Of a stretch of 64,000 nt of DNA, positions 22,331-33,178 are shown piece after piece. The notes under the pieces were generated by a model. It saw nothing but the letters and a program-made list of their open reading frames with translations. It ran no database searches and was not told the origin of the DNA. Position 1 is the stretch's first letter, and each line of letters opens with the position of its first letter. Made by a program: the position numbers and the translations under genes. Source of the stretch: Stagonosporopsis chrysanthemi (taxonomy: Eukaryota > Ascomycota > Dothideomycetes > Pleosporales > Didymellaceae). Location: assembly GCA_022560025.1 (NCBI GenBank), contig JAFISE010000089.1:62001-126000 (forward strand), in the 5' to 3' direction.

Positions 22331-24214
22331 ATGGCTCCAAAGTCTGCACAGAGTGAGCTCCGCAAAACGTGTAACTCGAAAACTCGCGCGAGTACACGTT
22401 CTCAGACCAAAGGTACGTTGATTCAATTACATGTACTTCATGTGCTGGCTGAAATTTATAAATCTCCAGTACCAGCGAATGTAGCACCACCACCGGCGCC
22501 AGTAACCACACGCCGCGGTAGAGAGACGGTCACCGCTCATTCCCGCGCCCATACGCGCTCACAGACTACTGGTTCGTTGGCGCACCAACATCTACCTCAT
22601 GCATTGGCTGATATTAGTAAAGCTCCAGTACCAACTGACACTGCAGCTGCACCGGCGGCAAACACACGCAAGAGAAAGGCATCGGCCTTCTCAAGCTCCC
22701 TCGATCCAGTCGCTCCCGGCCATACTGACAACCTGTCTGAGTTGCACAGTCCGCCTCGATCTATTCAGCCTTCTCCAGAGCCACCAGCCAAGCGAGCTCA
22801 CAGCGAAGCTTCTCATCGACCAGCGAAGGTGACGGAGCCAACGCCAAAGCCCGTAGCCTTCGCCAAGCCCCACGCGTCACCTCTTGTACTGCAACAAGAA
22901 AGAGAAGAGAAAGAGCAGGATAGGATTGAAATAAAGGAAAAGGACAGGAAGGAGAGGACGGCTAAGGAGCAGACTGCGAAAGAAGCTGCAAAGGCACAGG
23001 TCCCAATGGCGAAGAAGGCCGCAAAGACGAAAACATCTGCAGCTGGCCAGTCAAAGAAAGAGAAAGAGAAGACGGAGAAGCTCCAGGAGCTAGCAGATCT
23101 GATGGAGCAGGATCGGATTGCGCCTTTACCATGGGCACTACAGCTACCCAGTCTCCCACCGCGCCCGAACATAACTGGTCGCGCTCTTCCGCTAAAGGTT
23201 CCCTCCACCGACGGCACCCTTCCATCCACGGAAACAGCACGTACAGCCTACGTCGCCCAATTGCTGGATGCAATGAGAGATGTGCGACAAGCAGAGGATG
23301 TTGTCAGTCCGACGGTAGATTTCTGGTACGTGTGGCTGAAGCCGAGCCTGGAAGGCAAGTACTCATACAATGAGCACGACATGGAGTGGCTCTGCCGGAA
23401 GCTTGTCTCGATTGCTGAAGGCCTGCACAACCATGGACTGGGCGCTACTGAGATCTTTTGTCCGCGAACTATCCAGAGGGCGCAAGCTGGGAAGGAAATG
23501 ACCTTCAAGGAGCGGATCAACAAACTTGCAGATCTCATGCGCAAGTCAAAGGCACGTTGCAACAACTTCATGCTTAACAACACTTTAGAGGACACCATCG
23601 CTCTGATCGACTTGAAGGTCTCGGACCAAGTGTCAAACGGAAACAACAATAGGGCTCGATCCATGAAGCTCCACCACTCGAACAACGTCCTCGGCATGAA
23701 GAAGGGCATGAGGTGGCCCAAGGACGAGGATGGCAAGCCCATGGTCCCGGGGGTGATGGTGCGCGCGTCTGAGAACGTTGCACTTAAGGGTAGCGTCTCG
23801 AAGGACGATCCTGCAGAAGATGCTCTTCCTCATCCGTTTGACAACCCCCAGATGCACGCGCAGCAATCTGCTTGGCCTGCCGAACTTGCGCAAAACGCTC
23901 CCGCGCACCAGCAGCGGGATCCTCTAGCTTACCCGGATCCGCTGCAGTATCCTAGGAATGAGTTCGAGGGGTTTACAGTGCCTGCTACGCGACCTGTAGA
24001 GCGCCCTGTCAGCGATTTGTCTCCTGCTGGGTTCGATGCGGCAACAGCTAATCGAAATTTTGACACCATGTATGCTACACACCACGGCATGCCGATCCCT
24101 GTGGAGCGTGGCGACGACTTCATGTCGCAATTCGTCTCGTTTGATGAAGACGAAGATGAAGACGAAGAAGTTCCCGTTGAAGATGCGCGTCGGAAGCGTC
24201 CGCGTTACGAGTAG
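22331..24214 (+). CDS. Array-family protein G4 (unknown function)
   Basis: Single-exon frame, 627 aa. The start is the ATG at 22331 (CGCCATGGC); the frame is open further upstream but without an ATG. The N-terminus has a direct repeat of about 53 residues (TRSQTKG...VLAEIYKSPVP, then TRSQTTG...ALADISKAPVP). A highly charged Glu/Lys helix (about residues 190-260) follows. The family domain spans about residues 305-445: YVAQLLDAMRDV, FWYVWL, EHDMEWLCRKL, MTFKERINKL and RKSKARCNNFML. Near the C-terminus an acidic run (DEDEDEDEE) precedes RRKRPRYE. Nuclear location inferred. Its nearest relatives are G5 and G6. Confidence 0.8.
   Translation: MAPKSAQSELRKTCNSKTRASTRSQTKGTLIQLHVLHVLAEIYKSPVPANVAPPPAPVTTRRGRETVTAHSRAHTRSQTTGSLAHQHLPHALADISKAPVPTDTAAAPAANTRKRKASAFSSSLDPVAPGHTDNLSELHSPPRSIQPSPEPPAKRAHSEASHRPAKVTEPTPKPVAFAKPHASPLVLQQEREEKEQDRIEIKEKDRKERTAKEQTAKEAAKAQVPMAKKAAKTKTSAAGQSKKEKEKTEKLQELADLMEQDRIAPLPWALQLPSLPPRPNITGRALPLKVPSTDGTLPSTETARTAYVAQLLDAMRDVRQAEDVVSPTVDFWYVWLKPSLEGKYSYNEHDMEWLCRKLVSIAEGLHNHGLGATEIFCPRTIQRAQAGKEMTFKERINKLADLMRKSKARCNNFMLNNTLEDTIALIDLKVSDQVSNGNNNRARSMKLHHSNNVLGMKKGMRWPKDEDGKPMVPGVMVRASENVALKGSVSKDDPAEDALPHPFDNPQMHAQQSAWPAELAQNAPAHQQRDPLAYPDPLQYPRNEFEGFTVPATRPVERPVSDLSPAGFDAATANRNFDTMYATHHGMPIPVERGDDFMSQFVSFDEDEDEDEEVPVEDARRKRPRYE
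22385..22703 (+). repeat. Direct internal repeat in G4, unit about 159 bp
   Basis: Two units beginning near 22385 and 22544 encode similar peptides that start RA[S/H]TRSQT and end [S/A]PVP before an Ala/Pro linker. The 159-bp offset is a whole number of codons, so the duplication keeps the frame. Similarity is seen by eye at protein level. Confidence 0.6.
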
Positions 24215-25163
24215 GTAGGCAAAGTTTCTCTCGGCCACAGGACTGCTCGGCTGTTCATCAATAGCAGCAATTCAATACGTCGCTGATTCGGTTTTGTGGG
24301 CACTTTTTGGAAAACATGGACCAGGGATTGGAATGGTGAATGTCCACGACTTGAAGCTTGTTCCACGACGACGGTGATGATTCTTGATATATACTTACCA
24401 CTATGTGCATTGTTCAAATAAAACGGCATATAAAAATTTAGCTGCTGGCTTCGACGTATGATCGTGATGCTACGAGAAGAGTGCTTCTTTGCCCAAACAC
24501 GCGAAATCTCAGGAAAACGATGACGTCACGCGCCTCGCTTGATTTTGACCTTCATCCTAACTCGTCGCGTCGATGGCTCGAGAACGATTCGTGTTGGCAC
24601 TTGACCTTGCTGCCATCGCAAAAGCATCGGAGTATTTTCCAGGCTTGACCTCTTGTAGGTCTGCGAGTGCTGGGGTACTGATTGGGAAGTCGGGAATTCT
24701 TGGCAATCAGCATGGCAAATATCGAGGTCGAGGTCTCGAGCAGGACGTTAAACTTCTCCCTCATACCCCTCAAGTCAGCATAATGTTTCATTGTTAGTGC
24801 TTGTATTTAGCCGCTGTAGAAAAGTCTTTGTTGCTTTCTTTGTTCGATCCTGTCTATGCCAAAGAACCATTGGGCATCTCAAAGATGGCTGTACATCGTG
24901 AGTCTGGGTTTATCAGAACTCGTAAGGAGTCGTTCTATCTCATTCATGTGCAATTTCCATGCATGTTGAGACAGCATGTGGGCCTGAAATCGGTCCATGC
25001 AGCTCTGCCTCAATCTTCTCCGCTACCGAAGTCTTCCAGAATGTACTTGCCTTGTGGTCATTGAGCAAGTCTTCTGACGTCTGTACGTGACATCTGGATG
25101 CTTGCTCAACGTCAGCTGCGGCTTGAGTCTTTCAAGCAGACAGATCATGGTTCATCCTGCGCC

Positions 25164-25171
25164 TATAAATA
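25164..25171 (+). promoter_or_regulatory. Candidate TATA element upstream of G5
   Basis: TATAAATA in a locally GC-richer context, about 190 bp before the first ATG (25358) of the frame that probably starts the G5 locus. No experimental support. Confidence 0.3.
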
Positions 25172-25255
25172 ATCGCTGTGCATTAGACATGTTCAGTCAA
25201 TACTGCAGTGATTCTCGACGCGCGTTGACTTGCGATCTTCAGATCTGTCGTAAGT

Positions 25256-25316
25256 TGTAACTGCGTAAGCAGTGTCAAGTAGGTGCTGCGGGTCAACGCT
25301 TGTATTGCTATCTGTT
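25256..25316 (-). repeat. 61-bp near-identical segment, inverted copy of 30525-30585
   Basis: The reverse complement of this stretch matches 30525-30585 at 60 of 61 positions by eye, with one C/T difference, and similarity falls away sharply on both sides. It sits upstream of G5 on the opposite strand relative to the G6 copy. Confidence 0.75.
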
Positions 25317-25357
25317 GTCGTTGGCTCACAGCAGTTCCTGAGACTGATGAAGATGTA

Positions 25358-27309
25358 ATGCTCACGCAGTGCGATACATGCAATAGGAACAAGCGCTCGA
25401 AAGAGCAGTCAGAGCAATTCTCGAAACTCCCCAGGCGCACGTTACAGCTTATGTTACCACGAATCGGCTCTGGTAATGTAGATTGTTGTTGTCTTTGTGA
25501 TTTGTTACTAACCACTTACGAAGGTCTACCGCCTGGAGCATCTCGTCAGCATAGCCTGACTGACCGTGTCCGAGAACAGATCCCGAATGAGGACTACGAA
25601 GAGTCCACCGGACGTCACTCGGCACCGGCAGCTGGCCTGTCCCAAATTGTACCAACCTTTAAGGAGTCTGCCGTCGTGCACAGTGGGGTAACGCCTGACA
25701 TTCGTAGAGGCCAGCAATCAGGGCATCCACTAAGTAGCGCTCCGCTGCTACTAGCCCCTGATTCACAAGCAGACCGCCGCCAGCAAATACACAACTCGCC
25801 AGCGCCACGAACCCTTGCTTTACAGCCGCCAGTCCACTCTGAATGCCCGTATCCTCCGTTGCCACGTGTGCTTGCTGCTTATCAACGCTATCAAGCTTCT
25901 GTCTAACCCTCGTTCCAGGTAGCGCATGCGACCACCCACGCACCTTCTCTTACAGAGGCGCAGATGAAGAAGGGGCTCAGGCCTGCAGCTCCTGTGGTCC
26001 ACCAACATTTGAAAACCATTGCGGACTATGTGGCACATACGGAAAGGCGCCAATAATTACGTGGCAGCCACCGAAGAACGATGCGACCTTTCCAAAGACC
26101 GAGGCACAGGACCAATTTTACGTCGGAAGATTACTGGCCGCATTGACAGATGTTGAAGTAGCTTGAGACAGCGTGGGTCCTACTTCTTCGTTCTTTACAC
26201 GTTGGTTGCTCCCAATGGCGGCAGATGGTTATCATTGCAAGGAGATCGATATGCAGGCGGCGTCTTGGGAGCTCACTGACATTACCATGACAGTCCAGCT
26301 ATATGGACCGGAAGTTCTAGGCATACGTGAGCCGGACCTGATCAAGGATATCCAGGACGCCTCTGCCACGACATTCAACAATCGTATCACATCTATGTGC
26401 AAGGTGATGGCGAGCTCCAAAGCACGGTGCATATCGTTAATGCATGGCGAGCTCGAGGTTTTTGTAGCCAACATCGTTAGGATCGAGAAGGCGCGCGAGA
26501 GCAACGTGAGAAACAACCCAAAGCGGAGCGAGATACGGGCGAAGCTCAACCTTATCGAGGGCATCGCCCCAAGGGCGGGACATAAAGGTCGGCCAAAGGT
26601 TTCCAGTTCTCAAGCAGCCGCCTCATTGAATGCTGCAAAGAACGAAGATGGTGTCGAGGGAAGCAAACTCAATAAGCTTCCAGGCCCAAAAGTACAAGCA
26701 CCAGCTCGAAAGAAGAAGGGTCCATCTTCCAAGGCTACTTCAACAGTTCCAGCACCAATCGAGGATGTAGAGGGAGATGAAGTCAAGGATGCGATCAGTG
26801 TTGACCCCCAAGAAACCGCTTTGGCTCCAAGTCAGGTCCTCAAGGCCGAGGCCGAGTCCATGGACACATATCGCGAGGAGCTCGACTTGAAGCCTGATCA
26901 CAATGTCATCTCTGATGGTGCGAACCTTTCAGTGGAAATTGATTCACTGGAAGACATTTACCACACTTTCGGCGGAGAGTCTCTCGCAAAGTCTGGGTAC
27001 ATTGGTGCTATTGACTCTGCAGATTCCACAGTACTTTCCGACATTATCCAAGGCAGTCGTTCAGGAGACCTCGAAGCGTTACACGGAATCCAGGAAGATT
27101 CGTTTACCAGTGTGTTCGGCCAATTTCTCGACTCTGAGGACCTGGAGACGGAATTTTCGCCATTCCTAGACAGCTCGTTTGCTTCAGGAGATGGAATTAC
27201 GGTTGGTTCGCCTCTCAGTAGCCCTAGAAAGCGTAAGCGCGTTGCGGAAGACGAATATGTGACTGGCGCGGAGATACAGACTTCACTGAAAGCAAAGCGA
27301 ATACTTTAG
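25358..27309 (+). pseudogene. Array-family gene G5, interrupted by an in-frame stop
   Basis: The frame running to 27309 matches G4 on both sides of a TGA at 26164-26166: FYVGRLLAALTDV before it and FFTRWLLP after it align without a gap to YVAQLLDAMRDV and FWYVWLKP of G4. The stop falls on a Glu codon of G4, and no splice pair of realistic length removes it. Downstream are TFNNRITSM, SSKARCISLMHGELEVFVA and a C-terminal PRKRKRVAEDE...KAKR motif. Codons before about 25955 are less certain. A frame from ATG 25358 (with CDTC and CCCLC) may be an upstream exon, and CSSCG/CGLCG pairs follow at 25983-26030. A sequencing error at 26164 would make this an intact gene. Confidence 0.6.
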
Positions 27310-27420
27310 GGTTAGCCAAAGACGTGGCAAAGGCAAAACTCGAGGGATATGTGTCACCAAGTCTGGAGTTATATAACAAAATTATTGTCAACAAAGATAA
27401 TCAATATAGCTGGCGAACCA

Positions 27421-28100
27421 GGACCTCATGTGCAAGGCAGCGTCAAGCTCGAAAGTGCGATGCATTCTACTGATGCAGGGCGAGCATGAGGTTTTCGTGG
27501 CAAACAAGGCCAAACTTAAGAGTGTTCGCGACATCATCGTCCTTAACTACCCAAAACGCAGTCAGGACAAGGCAAATCTCAACGTCTTGAAGGGGATTGC
27601 CCCTAGGCGGGGATGGAAGGCTCGACCAAAGACAGCGGAACCGGATGCATATATCTCCGGAGGCTCTACAAAGCCGGAAAACGTCATCGAGAGTAGTGGC
27701 ACCGTCAATTCTTCCGGTGCAACTGCAAAGCCAAGTGCCGGGGATGGCAAAGGTTCGCCTTCTGTGAATGAGGGCGCTCTGCTCTCTGGTTCTGTTATCT
27801 AGTCTTTATTGAAGCTAGACAGTCGGGCCACATCGAAATTCATGAGAGCCCTCAGCATCAGCAGAACCTAGAGCCAAGTGAATTTGGCCAATTCCTTGGC
27901 TAGGAGGATCTGGAAACCGATTTCTCGCCGTTACTGAAAGACTTGATGGTTTTGGACGGCGAAGCTGATCTCTATGCGCCTTCTGATAGGTAGTTCCATG
28001 AAAGTTTGATCATATCATCGAGGAAGAGCATGTGAGCGGCGCAGAAGTACTCGGACCGAACGAGTGCTTTGGGCATAGCAAAAGGCGCAACGAGGGTAGA
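27421..28100 (+). pseudogene. Decayed partial tandem duplicate of G5
   Basis: It begins about 110 bp after the G5 stop. It repeats the 3' half of G5: MCKAASSSKVRCILLMQGE matches MCKVMASSKARCISLMHGE; LKGIAPRRG matches IEGIAPRAG; FGQFLG, a stop (27901-27903), then EDLETDFSPLL matches FGQFLDSEDLETEFSPFL. A last trace of EHVSGAE...KRR matches the G5 C-terminus near 28020-28100. The first half of the domain is missing. Several stops and indels show it cannot encode a full protein. Confidence 0.8.
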
Positions 28101-29862
28101 AGCCAAGCCACAGATCTCGTTGATCAAGATTTCTGTATGTTGAAGAATGGCTTGTTAGCATAAATAATATCTTTACAGGGCTTGAAGGTTCCTTGTTCTC
28201 AACATAGCAGTGCGTAAATGAGGAGTGACCTTGGCCTGAAGATCGTGATGTCAAGTAAGGGAGCTAACATCAGACCGCTCAACTTCACCAGCTTCCTACT
28301 TGCCTCGCCCATTTGAACCATGTGTCGGTCAAAAACAGACTTCTTCTTCAGATTCCATTAACTATCCCTTGATGACATAAAGGAACCAGTTCCGGCTTCA
28401 AGAGCCGCGTTGAGATAGAAGGTTACGTCACACAACAGCACTATTGGAGCTTTCCGCGCTCCGAAAGCTTTTCAGTTCTTTGAGATCAATTTTGTCATGT
28501 TTTCTTTAGGAATAGCGGCGAAGTTACTTTCAATCCGAATTTTAGTCAAGATTGAACAATTCACCGCTCGCTTGTCATCATTGAAAACTGCGTATTCGAT
28601 GCCCGCCCCTAAGATACCATTGTAAATGCAGGTTCTATGCCATCCTTTTTGCAGAGTGCTTGCGATGTCTCTAGTTTGCGCTTGAACATCAGACTCATGC
28701 CAGCTGTTGCGCCGCAAATGCATCCCGGTGCCTCAATGCGCTCTACCAAGACTACAACGCGGGCCAGCTTGTTCCGCTCCGGCTCCTGATCGAGGACGCT
28801 TTAGATATTTCCAATACCTTACAATCTTAGAAACGAAGCACTGTTGTCCTGTGAACGATTGCTCATACCACTTACTCGAAGGTCGCGATAGAATCAACCG
28901 AGAGAGGCAGTTGCTGGCAATGACATCGATCTGTGCTACTTCGTGGTGATAACGCGTACTTATATCAAACAATATTGTCTGGTCTTCCGTTTCGTGCAGG
29001 AGCAATTCCTCGGCTCTGCTGCTAAATGCTGACAATCAGCCTCGGAGGTGCGGATATCAATCAGGTTCTGCGCATCTTCCACTTTGAACTCGTTGTGGTT
29101 ACGAGTTGCATGTTCAAACAAAGGATGATAGACAAGTATCATTCACCTGGTTGAATGACATGAACACGCTTTATCTTGTAATTTCCAGTCAGGTGCTCAT
29201 CTGGACGGATTGCTTCGATACCGGTTTGCTGGTACTTCATGAAAATAAAAACGAGTGAGGCGCCTTATGTCACTGCTCGCTCACCATGTTTGTGTCCTGA
29301 GATCTTTCGAGCACCAACTTGTATAAGGCGCTTTTTACTAACATCCAGCTATCACTGAGATTTAATGCGCTATCTCAGCCATGAAAGTAACACCCAATGC
29401 TCTTATACATGCCCTAGAGCCTCCAGATCACACTGCATGACTGTACTATTATACTTTCGTAACGTGGTTGTAGGTAAACAAGCTGCCACGGCGCATCCTC
29501 AGACCCGATGCGGTAGATCCAGGGTTCTGTGTATCCTGCACAGCGAAGTCTGTCATTCACTATGTTGACGGAGTACACACACGTTTCACTGCCTGACAGC
29601 GGTGTCAGGCATGCCATGTGCACAGACACGCTCTGTACGTACACAGTTTGGTTGTGCGTCAACACGGCCACAAATGCGCAGGGTCGGCCATACTTTCACC
29701 AACTACTGCCTGATCTCCACATTCTTTTTGCGTCACTCAACCTTATAACTCAACCCGCTCTCAATCTAAACCACCACAAAATCTATCTCGAGCAGTTCCG
29801 GGATATCTCATCGACATTACACCACACTACCTACCACAACGCTGCCAGCTTCAACAGACCTC
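28101..29862. other. Intergenic before G6, 1.8 kb
   Basis: No gene supported. Short frames in all phases. It may contain further unrecognisable remains of array members, but I found no motif to show it. A tRNA-like A-box on the minus strand near 28734-28760 has no matching B-box. Confidence 0.4.
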
Positions 29863-32055
29863 ATGGCGCCATCAAAGACGTTCACGTTTGTGAATTACAA
29901 CATTCATTCTCCCCCTCAAAGCTCGCGAACCGTAAGTTCCCCTTCCAAACTCGTGAGTAAGCCATTGCTCCTTAGCGACAAAGCGTCGTCACTGACACAC
30001 CAGATGCAGACTAAGACGGCGATCGATTCGCAGTCGCCGTACGATCATGAGTCGGATTCAGGAGACCAGCCGAGTATCTTGCCCAACACTATACAAAGAC
30101 GTTCACCGCAGCATACTTCGAGCCTACGGTCATCGCAGCCGACAGTATCTGCAGCTGAAGACGCCGTTAACAGCGAGCCAGTTCACCCAACGGCTATCGT
30201 GGAAGCTAATGGCGTACTTCGTCTCAGGCCCTTGCCGATACAGCCGGCGGTAGAACCCTTATATAGAGAGCCTTTCAGATCGGCCGGAGGCGAAGAAGCC
30301 GAGCCTACGCAGCGCCCAAAGCGAAAGCGCCAGGGGTCAGAGCAGATAACACTATCATCAACTTATCCAATATCGGACGAGGGGCTACGGCTCACCCTTG
30401 ATGTAACCACGTGGCATAGATCACATGATATTCTATTGTAACAGGCACTGCCTGGTGTGGGCAAGTGCACTTACCTCTGAGCTGAGGGTTCCTGTAGACG
30501 AACATCATAACATCACAACACGAGAACAGATAGCAATACAAGCGTTGACCCGCAGCACCCACTTGACACTGCTTACGCAGTTACACTTGATGACATCCGC
30601 TGTGAGCGCCAAGTCGGACGCGAGTTTTCATGGGCTCCGCCAACGCCGAATCAGGACATTACTTACCCTCAAGGCGATGCGACACGATTCTCATACGTTC
30701 TGAAGCTTTTGAATGGTATGGTCGATGTTAGCAAAGCACTCGATACGCTGAGTAAGAAGGCGCATTTCACGAAGAACTGGCAGATTCCTGCAAGCGAAGG
30801 CAGACTCAAGTTCAAATTGATCCACATGGCCCGCGTGTGCTACGATCTTCTGCAGGCGGCTGAGAATCTTCACCGGGATGGTTTAGGTTTGATCCCGTGT
30901 TATGATGAGGAGCAGTTCGAGCCAGCGAAGGAGTATAGCCACATGACCTTCGGTGAGCGCATCGATATCCTCGCCGATCTGCTCTACCTGTCGAAGCATC
31001 GGTGCGAAGCGCTATTAGCTGGCAAAGCGAAGGAGACGACCGTCTTCCTGTGCTTGACGAAACGTGATGCCGTCAACAAACGTGAGCAGCAGAAGCAGGT
31101 TGGGGCCAATGAGCAGGAGGAGATGAACGAGCAGGTCTCGAATCCGGCTCCTAAAAACTCTGATAAGGTTCCTAAGGGAAAGCCGACTCAAGAGCGGAAA
31201 GGCAAGAGCAAGCCGGAACAGACACAAGCGGAAAAGGTGAACTCGACTGAGAAGGACGTCTCAGTTGGCGACGATGAATCCAATGTGGCAGCCCTTTCAC
31301 CGACTCATCAGGAACGCAGGACTACAGTGTTACCGCGTACTGACACTCCTGCCGAATCTTCAAGGCGAATTATTCCAGCTTCCATGATTCCGGTACCAAA
31401 TCATCCAACAAATCCATTGTTCGGTGATCGCACCGCGAAGACAGCTTTGGAGAAGCGCCCGGATGTTGCACATCAGTTGCCTGGATGGTCGCTGGGACGC
31501 GCCCCCAGTATCGCGCGGCGACCAACATCCTATACGGCAACAAGGTCATCAACAAAATCCCGTAACACTTCCACGTCGAGCGTACGCCCGTCTCAGCCAA
31601 CCACTGGGCCACGACATGCTCAGATGCTGCCATCGCAGTGCCTTGGGGATAATCAGGCTGTACTAAGCCTCGGTACACTATCAGAGGACCGTTGGGAGGG
31701 CCTAGAAATGCCGGAGTCGAAGCAGGCCACGTCTCAACGCAGCTCAGTGATCCGATCTCCATCTCGGACTGCAGTGCTAGACAGCGTCGCTCGGTATCAG
31801 GATCCGTTCGCAATAGCCGGAGACCAGCATTCTGGTATCACAAACAATAACCTCGCAGCAGACCGTCCCATATCTCCTGTCTGGCAGCCAGATACGCTCA
31901 GCGGCTGGACCGACACAGGCATCACGAATCCAGTCACGCATATTGATCCACAAATGACAGTGTTCACTGTGTCTCCTACAAGGCGCAAGCGCTCAGCGAG
32001 CCCCCTGCCTGAAGGGGAGCTGTCAGTTCCATCGCCCAAGCGCGCCCGATTTTAG
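29863..32055 (+). CDS. Array-family protein G6 (unknown function), intron not resolved
   Basis: The first exon starts at ATG 29863 (MAPSKTFTF) and runs open to 30441. It includes a basic RPKRKRQGSEQ motif near its end. Stops at 30439, 30481 and 30508 are in frame with the downstream coding part, so an intron is needed; GTAACC at 30403 to CAG at 30555 keeps the frame but is not proven. From about 30556 the second exon encodes EFSWAPPTP, YVLKLLNGMVDV, FTKNW, MARVCYDLLQAAENLHRDGLG, MTFGERIDILADLL and SKHRCEALLAG, all matching G4. The rest is Lys/Gln-rich, then Ser/Pro-rich, ending TRRKRSASP...PKRARF. Alternatively the two parts are separate gene remnants. Confidence 0.65.
30525..30585 (+). repeat. 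61-bp segment with inverted copy at 25256-25316
   Basis: It matches the reverse complement of 25256-25316 with one mismatch. Here it lies across the end of the putative G6 intron and the start of its second exon. Confidence 0.75.
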
Positions 32056-33178
32056 GGGCTCCGGTAATGTTGTTGAAAGTATACAGACTGAATCGAACCG
32101 TGGTGAACATGAACTTGGGCAGTCTCTGGAGTTTCTCGAGGAAGATAAGGCGGGGTTTTCCCGTAAGTCCACTGGTGGAGGAAGAGACAGCAAAGCTTAA
32201 AAGCTGCAGATATGGGCCCCTGGTAGTTTTTGGACAGCAGTTTATTATTCAGGTTCAAAGGGCCACAGTAGCGCTTGTGTAGCCAGGTCGTTGTCCCGAG
32301 AAATTCGAGTATCTAAACCATCTCAGTATAATCAAGTCTTGGGTTCAATCGTGCTTGCGGTTCGTTGGTAGACTCGCAATGCGATCGGTGTGGCACCGGT
32401 AGCTCGTGGAGTTTCTCTACCGCAATGTCACAATGTAGGGGGTGGCTGGCCTTGGAGCTGCATATGCTCAAAAATTGTCCAAAGCAATTCACCGATGTGG
32501 GATGTGGAGGGTTTCCGTTGCTTTGGCTTTGTTAGATTCGTCGGCCAATCAGTGCTTGAGGCGACCTTCACATCTTCACAATCTCAGACTCCCAGATCGC
32601 ACCAGCGTCCTCCACACTTTTCGGCTCGCCTTTACATCGCGCTAACGTCGTGTCTACCTTACGATCACTGGCATGCACAGGATTTGTGCGGCGAACGATT
32701 TCCATCTGCAAGAACGAGCCTTAGACTCGCCGTGCTAGCCAGACTCGCCATGAGATCGCCTTTCATCTCCAAGTATCGCAACATCTGTCAGTCGCAATCG
32801 CCGTGCTCGCCCTGGTATCTCTCTGACTGTGTTCTCAATGCGATTTGGGAGCTTGTGCTGCGATGACTTTTCGAGCTCGCAGAGAGACATTCAAAGTCGC
32901 AATTCTCTTTCTCAAGTCTCATACCTCAAGGACCTCTCCATGCACAGGGTCGCAAGATGTTGGCAGCGCATAGCAGGATCAGGGAAGAGATGGCTGGCAG
33001 GGGGGAGTGCTCGCTAATCTGAACCGATCTTGATCCCGGCGATCCAGGCACCATTTGCGTCATAGATCGGATCGTGAACGCGACGCGACAAGCTGGAGGT
33101 TTGTTTCTTTTGTTCAATGCCTTCTTCACGGCTTCAATATCTATTCAGTACTTGAGCGCGCGGTGACATCTTCTGCGC
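32056..33178. other. Intergenic, photolyase promoter side
   Basis: No gene supported. Part of it (32700-32830) has many CTCGCC/TCGC repeats, but no periodic unit. It should include the light- or damage-responsive promoter of the photolyase gene. Confidence 0.4.

Larger units (their letters stand above)
24215..25357. other. Intergenic between G4 and G5
   Basis: No gene supported. It holds a TATAAATA element at 25164-25171 and, at 25256-25316, a short segment found in inverted orientation inside the G6 locus. Confidence 0.4.

Noticed and set aside
24840..24855. GTTCGATCC resembling a B-box
   Set aside because: No A-box or cloverleaf upstream.
28715..28770. tRNA-like A-box on the minus strand (TGGTAGAGCGC)
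   Set aside because: No B-box at the right distance and no pairing acceptor stem.
32285..32360. GGTTCAATC resembling a tRNA T-loop
   Set aside because: The flanking bases do not form the 5-bp T stem, and no anticodon arm is visible.
32700..32840. CTCGCC-rich stretch as a possible tandem repeat
   Set aside because: No constant period or unit; composition only.
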